Below are positions 1 through 6,868 of a stretch of DNA of 64,000 nucleotides, in pieces. The notes beneath the pieces were generated by a model. The model was not told where the DNA came from. It saw only the letters and a list, made by a program, of their open reading frames with translations, and ran no database searches. The position numbers were made by a program, and so were the translations under genes. The stretch lies in the NCBI GenBank assembly GCA_017938695.1, contig JAGBBA010000047.1, positions 62,001-126,000 of the forward strand, given 5' to 3'. The stretch is from Clostridia bacterium (GTDB lineage: Bacteria; Bacillota; Clostridia; Christensenellales; Aristaeellaceae). Position 1 is the first letter of the stretch, and each line of letters begins with the position of its first letter.

Positions 1-182
1 TTTATCTGGTGGCCGATGTGCTGGGCCATTCCTCTGTGGATACGACCCGCAAGCACTATGCCGATATGACCGACGCCCGCCGCCGCATGGCTGCTGAATA
101 TGTCAAGCTGCCTGGCACCGATGCAGAGGAACCCGACTCCCCCGATATTGCTTTCGTCAAACCGGATAAGCCCGTGACCTGA
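1..182 (+). CDS. Tyrosine recombinase/integrase, C-terminal fragment (cut by window edge)
   Basis: Only the last 59 codons are in the window, open from the left edge and ending in TGA. They read through LGHSSVDTTRKHYAD, the end of the catalytic domain of phage-type/Xer-type tyrosine recombinases: the histidine of the LGH box and the tyrosine nucleophile nine to ten residues later are both present. These enzymes cut and rejoin DNA through a 3-prime phosphotyrosine. About 40 residues of acidic, proline-containing tail follow the tyrosine, longer than in XerC or XerD, which hints at an integrase-like relative rather than a core Xer protein. No att site or other mobile gene is visible to the right, so I cannot say whether it belongs to an element. 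The family is clear; the subfamily is not. Confidence 0.8.
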   Translation, partial: YLVADVLGHSSVDTTRKHYADMTDARRRMAAEYVKLPGTDAEEPDSPDIAFVKPDKPVT

Positions 183-419
183 TCAATGATGGTGATGGCC
201 GCAGTCGCAGTCATGATCATGATGATGGACGTTTGCAGGGGCGTTCAATTCGTTTTCCAAGGCAAAATGATCAACCATCACAGCGCGATATTCCGCATCA
301 GAATTGACGCACTTCATGCAGTTATCGCAGATTTTGTTGGGATCCAGGTCGCAGCGGTCGCATTCGCCGCAGCCGATGCATTCGCGGTCTTCCAGGACGC
401 ATTGCTTCTTCAAAGCCAT
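183..419 (-). CDS. Small Cys- and His-rich protein divergent from lexA, probable metal binder
   Basis: This 78-residue protein has a very regular cysteine array: Cys14, 17, 20 and 23, then Cys31, 34 and 37, plus Cys7, and a tail of about 14 residues rich in His, Asp and Cys (Cys71, Cys73, ending in four His). The spacing suggests iron-sulfur or zinc binding, and the tail suggests a transition-metal ligand. I do not recognise a named family and assign no function. The start at 419 is chosen because AGGAG lies nine bases upstream; longer readings run into the promoter. A minus-strand promoter (TTGCGT at 463-468, 17 bp, TATACT at 440-445) carries a LexA-box-like sequence in its spacer, so the gene is probably SOS-controlled together with lexA. 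No signal peptide is seen, so it is likely cytoplasmic. Confidence 0.75.
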   Translation of the reverse strand: MALKKQCVLEDRECIGCGECDRCDLDPNKICDNCMKCVNSDAEYRAVMVDHFALENELNAPANVHHHDHDCDCGHHHH

Positions 420-439
420 TGAAATCATCTCCTGAACAT

Positions 440-468
440 AGTATAACACATGTTCCCATTTTACGCAA
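440..468 (-). promoter_or_regulatory. Promoter of the Cys/His-rich gene
   Basis: On the minus strand TTGCGT (463-468) and TATACT (440-445) are separated by 17 bases. The LexA-box-like sequence at 445-457 lies between and partly over the -10 element, a position where a bound repressor would block RNA polymerase. Confidence 0.6.
445..457 (-). promoter_or_regulatory. LexA (SOS) box, left copy
   Basis: Read on the minus strand this is GGGAACATGTGTT, fitting the Gram-positive SOS core GAAC-N4-GTTC with one mismatch. It is an exact inverted copy of 475-487, separated by 17 bases, so the two sites form a symmetrical pair between the divergent genes. Confidence 0.75.
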
Positions 469-474
469 CAAACT

Positions 475-487
475 GGGAACATGTGTT
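475..487 (+). promoter_or_regulatory. LexA (SOS) box, right copy
   Basis: GGGAACATGTGTT on the plus strand fits GAAC-N4-GTTC with one mismatch. It overlaps the first base of the lexA -35 element, as expected for autorepression of lexA. Confidence 0.78.
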
Positions 488-515
488 TGATTTTTTGTTT
501 GCTTTATGCTATAAT
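487..515 (+). promoter_or_regulatory. lexA promoter
   Basis: TTGATT (487-492) and a perfect TATAAT (510-515) are separated by 17 bases, about 34 bases upstream of the lexA start codon. Confidence 0.8.
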
Positions 516-548
516 ATCTGTAACTATACAAGCAAAGGCGGCGATATA

Positions 549-1160
549 ATGCAGCGTCCCCGTGGCGATAATCAGCAGCGCATTCTCGATTTTATCAAGG
601 CTGAAATTCAGTTGAAGGGTTATCCTCCGTCTGTCCGTGAAATTGCCAATGCTGTGGGCCTTAAGTCCACCTCTACCGTGCACGGCCATCTGCAGCGGCT
701 GGAGAAGCGTGGCCTGCTCCACCGCGATGCCATGAAGCCCCGCGCGATGGAAGTCGTTGGCGACCCCAATTTTGCGCGCAACAATTCTACTGCCGTGCCA
801 GTGGTTGGCCGCGTGACGGCTGGCGTTCCCATCCTTGCAGAAGAAAATCTGGAGGAATACGTTGTTATTCCTGAGGTTATGCTGGGTGAAGGTGAACATT
901 TTATTTTGCTTGTTCGCGGCGACAGCATGATCGAAGCCGGTATTCTGGACGGCGACTATATTGTCGTGAAAAAGCAGACGGAGGCCAACAATGGTGAAAT
1001 CGTGGTGGCCATGATCGACGATTCTGCTACCGTAAAGCGTTTTTACAAGGAAAACGGCCGTTTCCGCCTGCAGCCTGAGAACAGCACCATGGAACCCATT
1101 TATGCCGATGAAGTGACCATTCTGGGCAAGGTTATTTCTCTTTATCGTCTGGTGAAATAA
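549..1160 (+). CDS. lexA: LexA, SOS repressor and self-cleaving protease
   Basis: LexA represses DNA-damage genes and cleaves itself when RecA is activated. The 203-residue protein has the usual length. The N-terminal winged helix (residues 1-70) contains the family sequence YPPSVREIANAVGL. The scissile Ala91-Gly92 bond sits in VTAGVP, Ser126 in GDSM is the nucleophile and Lys163 in ATVKRF is the general base. All three are shifted by exactly seven residues from E. coli A84/G85, S119 and K156, so the protease is intact. The start at 549 follows an AGGCGG ribosome site; an in-frame upstream extension would run through the promoter and is rejected. Twin LexA boxes and a strong promoter lie just upstream. 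Confidence 0.97.
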   Translation: MQRPRGDNQQRILDFIKAEIQLKGYPPSVREIANAVGLKSTSTVHGHLQRLEKRGLLHRDAMKPRAMEVVGDPNFARNNSTAVPVVGRVTAGVPILAEENLEEYVVIPEVMLGEGEHFILLVRGDSMIEAGILDGDYIVVKKQTEANNGEIVVAMIDDSATVKRFYKENGRFRLQPENSTMEPIYADEVTILGKVISLYRLVK

Positions 1161-1192
1161 AGCAATTTTATCTTATTGGAGGCACTTATTCG

Positions 1193-1864
1193 ATGTCTGA
1201 TCAATCTATCCAGCCGCGTCATCGCATTTCTATTCCGAAATACACCCTGGGCGAAGAACTCACCAATGCCATTTCCCATGGGATCGGCGTTATTTTCGGC
1301 CTTGTGGCCATGGTGTTGTGTATTATCAAAAGCGTCCAGGCGCATGACACCTACAAAATCGTATCCAGCGCGGTCTTTGGCACCACCATCATGATCCTTT
1401 ATTTGATGTCCTGCCTTTATCACGCGCTGAAGGTCAACAAGGCCAAGCGAGTATTTCGCGTGATCGACCACTGCACCATTTTCTTATTGATTGCCGGAAC
1501 CTATACGCCTTACACGCTGGTTTCCCTGCGGCCGACCATCGGCTGGTGGGTCTTTGGAGTCATCTGGGGCACGGCTGTGCTGGGCATTGTGCTCAACGCT
1601 ATCAGCCTGAAGCGATTCGCCAAGCTTTCCGTCGCCTTATATCTGATCATGGGCTGGATCATCGTATTTGCCTACAAGTATATGGTCAGCGCAGTACCCG
1701 CCGGCGGCATGACGCTGCTGATTTGGGGTGGTGTTGCGTATACGGTGGGTGCCGTTCTTTATGGTTTGGGCTCAAAACGGAAATACTTTCACTCGGTTTT
1801 CCATATTTTCTGTCTGATCGGTACCTTCTTGCATTTCCTCTCCATTTATATGTATGTTCTGTAA
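1193..1864 (+). CDS. Hemolysin III / PAQR-family membrane protein
   Basis: This 223-residue protein is almost entirely hydrophobic, with about seven membrane segments. It begins with the conserved GEELTNAISHGIG and contains CLYHAL and IDHCTIF, the histidine-bearing motifs of the hemolysin III (YqfA/TrhA) branch of the PAQR superfamily; a C-terminal FHSVFHIFCLIGTFLHF supplies the last conserved histidines. PAQR proteins are thought to be zinc-dependent membrane hydrolases, and TrhA in E. coli is linked to membrane energetics. The haemolytic activity in the name should not be assumed. It follows lexA by 32 bases with a GGAGG ribosome site, and may share its transcript, but I see no SOS logic for it. 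Confidence 0.9.
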   Translation: MSDQSIQPRHRISIPKYTLGEELTNAISHGIGVIFGLVAMVLCIIKSVQAHDTYKIVSSAVFGTTIMILYLMSCLYHALKVNKAKRVFRVIDHCTIFLLIAGTYTPYTLVSLRPTIGWWVFGVIWGTAVLGIVLNAISLKRFAKLSVALYLIMGWIIVFAYKYMVSAVPAGGMTLLIWGGVAYTVGAVLYGLGSKRKYFHSVFHIFCLIGTFLHFLSIYMYVL

Positions 1865-1878
1865 AAGGAGTTTTCGTC

Positions 1879-2340
1879 ATGTACAAGCTGATGTGTGCGC
1901 AAATGGAATCCCTGTTGGAAGGTTGTGCACTCCCCTTGCCTGCTTTGTCCAATTGCGCAGCTTTGCTGTGGCAGAATCTTGATCATATCAACTGGGCGGG
2001 GTTCTATCTGTTGAAGAATGATACGCTGTATCTCGGCCCGTTCCAGGGCAAAGTTGCCTGCACAACGATTCCCATGGGCAAAGGTGTATGCGGAACCGCT
2101 GCAAGCAGCCGTGCAATCCAGCTTGTACCCGATGTTCACCAGTTCCCTGGGCATATTGCCTGTGACAGTGCATCCAATTCCGAAATTGTTCTGCCCTTGA
2201 TCGTCGATGACAGGCTTGTTGGCGTTATGGATATTGACAGCCCGGACTTTGACCGTTTCACCCAAGCAGACGCCGACGGGCTGGCTGCCCTGTGCTGCGT
2301 TCTGTGCGAAAAGGTTTGCTGGGATGATGGCTTGCTATGA
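1879..2340 (+). CDS. msrC: Free methionine-(R)-sulfoxide reductase, GAF domain
   Basis: The protein is one GAF domain of 153 residues and should reduce free methionine-R-sulfoxide in the cytoplasm. Cys61, Cys71 and Cys95 have spacings of 10 and 24 residues, the same as the three functional cysteines of E. coli YebR (84, 94, 118). The surrounding sequences FQGKVACTTIPMGKGVCG and DSPDFDRF are typical of fRMsr. I start at the ATG at 1879 behind AAAGGAG; the longer open frame overlaps the upstream gene. It sits 14 bases after the hemolysin III gene and its stop overlaps the next reading frame, so the three genes probably form one unit, perhaps serving damage repair along with lexA. Confidence 0.92.
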   Translation: MYKLMCAQMESLLEGCALPLPALSNCAALLWQNLDHINWAGFYLLKNDTLYLGPFQGKVACTTIPMGKGVCGTAASSRAIQLVPDVHQFPGHIACDSASNSEIVLPLIVDDRLVGVMDIDSPDFDRFTQADADGLAALCCVLCEKVCWDDGLL

Positions 2341-2357
2341 TACGAGGGGCTGAATCG

Positions 2358-3005
2358 ATGCAAACGTTGTTGATCGGTACCAACAATCCAAGTAAATTGG
2401 AGATCATCCGCAGCTATCTTGCGCCGTATGATGTGCAAGTTGTTTCCCCCGGGAGCCTTGGTCTTGATGATATCCCTGCCGAAGGGGCTCGCACTGCCAT
2501 CGGCAACGCCATAGAGAAGGCGAAAGCGTGGCATGCTGTTTCCGGATTGCCGGTGATCACCGAGGATTCCGGCCTTGTATTTCTTGATTTGCCACTTGAT
2601 CATCCCGATCAGCCGGGTGTTCATGTCCGTCGTGCAGCGGGGCATGTGATGACTGATGACGAAATGCTGGCGTGGTATCAAGCCATCATCCATCGTCACG
2701 GCGGCCAGTTGCGTGCTGCCTGGGCCGATGCCTGGTGTTTGCTTTCATCGCCTGATTGCTATTGGACCTATGAAGACCCCTTTGAAAAGCTGGAACTACA
2801 CGCTCGCACAATGCTTGATCAACCGTGTGACAAACGGCTGCCAGGCTGGCCGCTGGATAGCCTGACCTATTTTCCGCAACTGGGCAAATACAAATCCGAA
2901 ATGACCATAGAAGAAATGGGGCAAGTCATAACCCAAACAGATCGGCAGGCATTTATCAGCTGGCTGCATCATTCAGTGAATGAAATGTTAAAGGCAGAGG
3001 AGTGA
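2358..3005 (+). CDS. Ham1/RdgB-like non-canonical nucleotide pyrophosphatase
   Basis: The N-terminus (LLIGTNNPSKLEIIRSYL) and the following EDSGL match the substrate and metal sites of the ITPase/Ham1 family, which hydrolyse dITP and XTP to monophosphates to keep damaged purines out of DNA. The rest is diverged: there is no clear copy of the family's C-terminal SHR motif, the 215 residues are slightly long, and the middle (PGVHVRRAAGHVM) is atypical. It could therefore be a relative with another nucleotide substrate. The ATG at 2358 has GAGGGG upstream; an alternative ATG at 2337 overlaps the previous stop. A hairpin terminator follows immediately. Confidence 0.72.
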   Translation: MQTLLIGTNNPSKLEIIRSYLAPYDVQVVSPGSLGLDDIPAEGARTAIGNAIEKAKAWHAVSGLPVITEDSGLVFLDLPLDHPDQPGVHVRRAAGHVMTDDEMLAWYQAIIHRHGGQLRAAWADAWCLLSSPDCYWTYEDPFEKLELHARTMLDQPCDKRLPGWPLDSLTYFPQLGKYKSEMTIEEMGQVITQTDRQAFISWLHHSVNEMLKAEE

Positions 3006-3026
3006 GCGAACTCCCCTGCCCTTTTT
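2993..3026. terminator. Bidirectional hairpin terminator between the Ham1-like gene and galT
   Basis: GGCAGAGGAGT pairs with ACTCCCCTGCC across a short loop, with one small imperfection, and is followed by CTTTTT. It overlaps the end of the plus-strand gene and sits just before the galT stop. Confidence 0.75.
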
Positions 3027-3029
3027 GAT

Positions 3030-4562
3030 TTACTTGTACCCCAGTGTAGCCATAAACCGTTTGAATCCAGCTAAGCCAGCCTCGTCCTGCTTGTAAACGC
3101 CGGCATCGGCGAGAACTTGGGCACATACTTTGGCGACTTCACTGCGAAGAAGTGCGTCTGCTTCATCTTTGGAGCTGCACAGGCCGTTGGCAGCCACGAT
3201 CTCGGCAATCCAGTCGAAGTGCTTGTAGCTCGGATCATCTTCATCAGGTTTGACCAGAGGCTTAACACCGGTGAGATAGTCATTCAGCAGCGCAAGCTCT
3301 GTTTTCAGGCGGCCAGGCAGGATGAACAGCCCCATTACCTCGATCAGGCCGATATTCTCCTTTTTGATGTGGTGCAGCGGAGCACGCGGATGAAAAATGC
3401 CCAGAGGATGCTCCTCGCTGGTGCGGTTGTTGCGCAGCACAAGATTCAGATGGTAGCGGCTGCCGATCTTGCGCAGAATGGGCGTGATGGTATTGTGGGG
3501 CGTGCCGTCGGTTTCGGCCAGCACGTCGCAGGACGAATCGCTGTACACACGCCAGGCGTTCAGAATGCGCTCCGCTTCGTCAATCAGAATGTTAGCATCT
3601 TCGCTCACCAGCTGAACGGCAGACATAGGCCAGTCAAGGATGTGTGCTTCAAGGCCTTCAGCCGGGGCAACAAGTTCAGCTTTGATGCCGGCTTTGTCCA
3701 TCGGGAATTCATACCGTCCGCCCTGGAAATGATCGTGGTTCAGGATAGAACCGCCCACGATGGGCAGATCGGCATTGCTGCCCAGGAAATAGTGCGGCAG
3801 CTGGCCCACAAAGCTAAAAAGACGTTCAAAGGTGCCGCGGTCGATCTTCATGGGAATATGCTGGCTGTTGAACACGATGCAGTGCTCGGAATAGTAAGCA
3901 TAAGGAGAATACTGCAGGTACCAATCCTGCTCTGCCAGCTTAATGGGAACAATGCGGTGATTCTGCCGCGCAGGGAAATTGCTGCGGCCAGCATAGCCCG
4001 GATTTTCAACGCAAAGCATGCACTTGGGATAACCAACGTTGGGAGCGTTTTTCAGCTTGGCAATCTCCTTGGGGTCCTTCTCCGGCTTGGACAAATTGAT
4101 GGTGATCTCCAGCTCGCCGCAGGGGCTTTCAGCAAAGTAACGGATATTCTGAGCAATGGAATCCACCTTGATGTAGTCGCAGTTGCGACACATGTCGTAG
4201 AACTGCTGCGTTGCCTGATCAGGATGGCCAGCATCCAGCTGCTGAGTGAAAGCCTGCCGTACCTCCTTGGGAGAAGGCGTCAGCACACCCATGATGCGCG
4301 TGGTGAAAAGATCACGGGCATATTGCAGATCTTCGATGATCCCCTTTTCGACAGCAAGCTCACACAGCTCATTCAGATAGGCTGTGGCGGTAGCAGGCAC
4401 CTTGCAGCAAGATGCCTCCGCCTCTGCCGGAGCATCCATACCCATGACATCCAGCAGAAGGTTGCGGTAATAAGGGCGGTCGATCTCCTCAATCAGATTT
4501 TTTGCAACGGAATAAGTAAGAAGTTTTTCCAGAACAGCGGTAACCTTTGCATTCCAGCTCAT
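3030..4562 (-). CDS. galT: UDP-glucose:hexose-1-phosphate uridylyltransferase (Firmicutes GalT type)
   Basis: This 510-residue protein matches the long Gram-positive GalT family, which exchanges UMP between UDP-glucose and galactose-1-phosphate in the Leloir pathway. Recognisable sections are CRNCDYIKVDSIAQNIRYF, NEKAQ-like NAPNVGYPKCMLCVENPGY, and GGSILNHDHFQGG, which carries the histidines of the active site, followed by LRNNRTSEEHPLGIFHP. It is not the HIT-type short GalT of E. coli. No galK or galE accompanies it; the SDR protein at 5028 is not an obvious GalE. A near-consensus promoter lies at 4604-4632 on the minus strand, so it is transcribed alone. Confidence 0.95.
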   Translation of the reverse strand: MSWNAKVTAVLEKLLTYSVAKNLIEEIDRPYYRNLLLDVMGMDAPAEAEASCCKVPATATAYLNELCELAVEKGIIEDLQYARDLFTTRIMGVLTPSPKEVRQAFTQQLDAGHPDQATQQFYDMCRNCDYIKVDSIAQNIRYFAESPCGELEITINLSKPEKDPKEIAKLKNAPNVGYPKCMLCVENPGYAGRSNFPARQNHRIVPIKLAEQDWYLQYSPYAYYSEHCIVFNSQHIPMKIDRGTFERLFSFVGQLPHYFLGSNADLPIVGGSILNHDHFQGGRYEFPMDKAGIKAELVAPAEGLEAHILDWPMSAVQLVSEDANILIDEAERILNAWRVYSDSSCDVLAETDGTPHNTITPILRKIGSRYHLNLVLRNNRTSEEHPLGIFHPRAPLHHIKKENIGLIEVMGLFILPGRLKTELALLNDYLTGVKPLVKPDEDDPSYKHFDWIAEIVAANGLCSSKDEADALLRSEVAKVCAQVLADAGVYKQDEAGLAGFKRFMATLGYK

Positions 4563-4603
4563 GTTAATGTACCCCGCTAAATTGTTTTCGGAACCACGAA
4601 AAT

Positions 4604-4632
4604 ATTATATCGGATTCATGTTGGGGTGTCAA
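4604..4632 (-). promoter_or_regulatory. galT promoter
   Basis: On the minus strand a perfect TTGACA (4627-4632) and TATAAT (4604-4609) are separated by 17 bases. Transcription would start about 35 bases before the galT ATG. No obvious catabolite-repression site is seen over it. Confidence 0.85.
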
Positions 4633-4648
4633 TGAAGGATATGAAAAA

Positions 4649-4671
4649 TCCCGGGAGGAGCACTCCCGGGA
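4649..4671 (-). terminator. Terminator of the small membrane protein gene
   Basis: A perfect 9-bp stem, TCCCGGGAG with CTCCCGGGA, with a 5-base loop. On the minus strand it is followed by TTTTT, so it terminates the gene at 4686. Confidence 0.85.
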
Positions 4672-4685
4672 CGAAATTGGACTCG

Positions 4686-4877
4686 TTAGTAACGGTTACA
4701 ATTGCAGTTGTTGTTTTCCTTGCAGCCATCGCCGCACTGGGTCAGGAAGCCCACGCCGGTCATCACCGCAACGATGGAGCCAGTCAGGCCAGACCAACCG
4801 ATTACGGTGCCGTACAGCAGAATAATCACGGCAGAAATAATGCCGAAAAGGATCAGCGCATAACCCAAACCACGCAT
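4686..4877 (-). CDS. Small membrane protein with Cys/Asn-rich tail, unknown function
   Basis: The 63-residue product begins with one to two hydrophobic segments (residues 4-45, GYALILFGIISAVIILLYG then a Gly/Val-rich stretch) and ends in a short polar tail with four cysteines (CGDGCKENNNCNCNRY). I recognise no family. The start at 4877 has a perfect AGGAGG eight bases upstream; longer in-frame starts lack one. It is a stand-alone unit closed by a strong terminator. The Cys/Asn-rich tail resembles tails of small spore or envelope proteins in spore formers, but this is only a resemblance. Confidence 0.65.
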   Translation of the reverse strand: MRGLGYALILFGIISAVIILLYGTVIGWSGLTGSIVAVMTGVGFLTQCGDGCKENNNCNCNRY

Positions 4878-4897
4878 ATCATTATCCTCCTTCATGA

Positions 4898-4919
4898 GCC
4901 ATGAGATATTTTTCATGGC
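4898..4919. repeat. Inverted repeat upstream of the small membrane protein gene
   Basis: GCCATGA and TCATGGC form a perfect 7-bp stem around an AT-rich 8-base centre, ending 20 bases before the start codon at 4877. It could be an operator or a leader hairpin; no partner is known. Confidence 0.4.
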
Positions 4920-4982
4920 CTGCTTTACCCTATGCGGCGGCAGTGCGATGTGTGCATCGGTTCAAAACTGACCCGCCAATTC

Positions 4983-5023
4983 AAAAACCGACCTTTGTTC
5001 ATATTGAACTCAGGTCGGTTTTT
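4983..5023. terminator. Strong bidirectional terminator after the SDR gene
   Basis: AAAAACCGACCT and AGGTCGGTTTTT form a perfect 12-bp stem; the 17-base centre contains a further GTTCA/TGAAC pair. It lies five bases beyond the stop of the minus-strand operon that starts at yqfC, so it probably ends that transcript. Confidence 0.85.
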
Positions 5024-5027
5024 GCGA

Positions 5028-5948
5028 TCAACAGTCGGTTTTGAGTATGTTCTTATCAATAAAATCAATGTAGTCCTTGCGGATCACGTCGTCTGGATGA
5101 TCAATATACCAGCGGAAAGAATCTGCAAGGCCTTCTTCCAATGGAACGGTTTCCGGCAGAAGTGTTGCCTGAAGGGTAACATCCAGCTTGTAGGCATAGT
5201 TATGGAAGCTGAAATAAGACCGTTGCGGAATGGCATCCGATACGCTGACCAGTTGCAAAGGCTTGCCTGCCACCGCATAGCATGCTTCGACGAATTCCTT
5301 GATGGTCACCGTTTCAGGATTGCCCACATTGAGCACATGATCCTCCGGATGATGAAGCAGAATAGCTTCCATCACGCGGCAAAGATCCTCCACATGGAAA
5401 AACTGCAGAGGCATGCTCCCATCCTGCGGAATGCAGAACGGTCGATGCTTAAGTGCGCATTCAAACACACAAGGCTCGCGGTATACGTTCTGCATCGGGC
5501 CATATAGATATGGCGGCCGAAGAATATATGCCTGAGGGCAAAGGGCGAGCAATGCCTGTTCTGCCTCGATCTTATCCGTGCCATACTTTCCCCAGACGCT
5601 GTTGGAGCCGACGGGCTGCGTTTCCTGGAAAGGCTGTGGATTCGTTTCGGGATAGACAGCCGAAGAACTGATGAGGATGTAATCATCAAAGTGATGCAGC
5701 GCACGCAGCAGGTCGGTCACATCCTCGGCATTATAGGCGCAGATGTCCAAAACTGCATCAAAATGAATGCCTTTCAGCAGATGCGCAAGTCCGGCATCGT
5801 GGCGGTCGGCACAAATCAGATGCACTCCGTCAACCTGGCAGCGGCTGCCGCGGTTGAGGACATACACTTCATATCCATGCTGCACGAACCACTGGGCCGT
5901 GTACTTGCTGACAAACACTGTTCCGCCTGTTACAAGGATACGCTTCAT
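5028..5948 (-). CDS. NAD-dependent epimerase/dehydratase family protein (extended SDR)
   Basis: The N-terminus KRILVTGGTVFVSKYTA is the nucleotide-binding loop of the TGGTxFVS subgroup of extended short-chain dehydrogenases; the active-site serine lies in ISSSAVYPE and the YxxxK pair in YGTDK. The 306 residues are normal for an epimerase or dehydratase acting on nucleotide sugars, but the substrate cannot be read from the sequence. It is the last gene of the yqfC-era operon, directly after era, and is closed by the 12-bp terminator. The ATG at 5948 is preferred; a GTG at 5957 overlapping the era stop is possible. Because galT is nearby, a sugar-nucleotide role is plausible, but it is not a clear GalE. 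Confidence 0.82.
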   Translation of the reverse strand: MKRILVTGGTVFVSKYTAQWFVQHGYEVYVLNRGSRCQVDGVHLICADRHDAGLAHLLKGIHFDAVLDICAYNAEDVTDLLRALHHFDDYILISSSAVYPETNPQPFQETQPVGSNSVWGKYGTDKIEAEQALLALCPQAYILRPPYLYGPMQNVYREPCVFECALKHRPFCIPQDGSMPLQFFHVEDLCRVMEAILLHHPEDHVLNVGNPETVTIKEFVEACYAVAGKPLQLVSVSDAIPQRSYFSFHNYAYKLDVTLQATLLPETVPLEEGLADSFRWYIDHPDDVIRKDYIDFIDKNILKTDC

Positions 5949-5953
5949 TGATT

Positions 5954-6853
5954 TCACTTGCTTTCGTAGCCCAGATTGCGCAGGTCATCCATGCGGTTGC
6001 GCCAGTCGGGGCGCACCTTGACCCACAGCTTCAGGTTAACATGCATGCCCAGAAGCTGCTCGATGTCCTTGCGGGCCTCGCTGCCGATTACCTGCAGCAT
6101 GGAGCCGCGCTTGCCGATGATGATCCCCTTGTGCGCATCACGTTCGCAGTAGATCGTGGCATGGATCTCCATGAAGTCGTCGCTTTCCTTGGTCATGGCC
6201 ATCATTTCCACGCCAATGCCGTGAGGCACTTCGTCACGCAGGTGCAAAAGGGCTTTCTCACGGATCATTTCTGCGCAGATCAGCCGTTCGGGTTGGTCGG
6301 TCATCATGTCATCGGGGAAATACTTCGGGCCTTCCGGCAGTTTGGCAATAAGAGCCTGGGTCAGCTCTTCCAGGCCGTCGCCTGTCATGGCACTGATGGG
6401 CACAATGGCATCGTAACCATGGTCAGCAAAGGAGGCAATCAGCGTCAGCAGCTTTTCCTTGGGCAGAAGGTCGATCTTGTTCAGCGCAAGGATCTTCGGA
6501 ACCTTTTTGCCTGCCATTTCCTTCACGATGCTCCTGTCGTGCTCCCCTACCTGGGTGGCGTCAACCAGCACCAGCACGCCGTCCATGCCATCCATGGCAT
6601 CGCGGACAGACTGCATCATGTACTCACCCAGACGGGTGCGCGGATTGTGAATGCCGGGGGTATCCAGGAAAACCATCTGGCAGTCCGGACGGGTCATGAC
6701 GCCCATGATACGGATGCGGGTCGTCTGCGGACGATTGGAAACAATGGCGACTTTCTCGCCCACCAGCGCATTCATCAGCGTAGATTTACCCACATTGGGG
6801 CGGCCGACGATGGTGATAAAGCCTGAACGGAAATTCTTGTTGGTATCAGTCAT
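5954..6853 (-). CDS. era: GTPase Era
   Basis: Era binds the 3-prime end of 16S rRNA and helps 30S assembly. The 299-residue protein has the G1 loop GRPNVGKST (residues 17-25), the G3 box DTPG, G4 NKID, and the C-terminal KH domain with IIGKRGSMLQVIG and the closing WVKVRPDWRN. It lies 15 bases downstream of the ybeY-cdd fusion, the standard position for era in Firmicutes, where YbeY, Era and ribosome maturation are functionally linked. An AGGAG sequence precedes the ATG. Nothing is missing or altered. Confidence 0.98.
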   Translation of the reverse strand: MTDTNKNFRSGFITIVGRPNVGKSTLMNALVGEKVAIVSNRPQTTRIRIMGVMTRPDCQMVFLDTPGIHNPRTRLGEYMMQSVRDAMDGMDGVLVLVDATQVGEHDRSIVKEMAGKKVPKILALNKIDLLPKEKLLTLIASFADHGYDAIVPISAMTGDGLEELTQALIAKLPEGPKYFPDDMMTDQPERLICAEMIREKALLHLRDEVPHGIGVEMMAMTKESDDFMEIHATIYCERDAHKGIIIGKRGSMLQVIGSEARKDIEQLLGMHVNLKLWVKVRPDWRNRMDDLRNLGYESK

Positions 6854-6868
6854 CTTGATTACTCCTGT

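Noticed and set aside
1..182. Integrative element at the left edge
   Set aside because: Only the recombinase tail is visible; there is no direct repeat, att core, excisionase or other element gene within the window.
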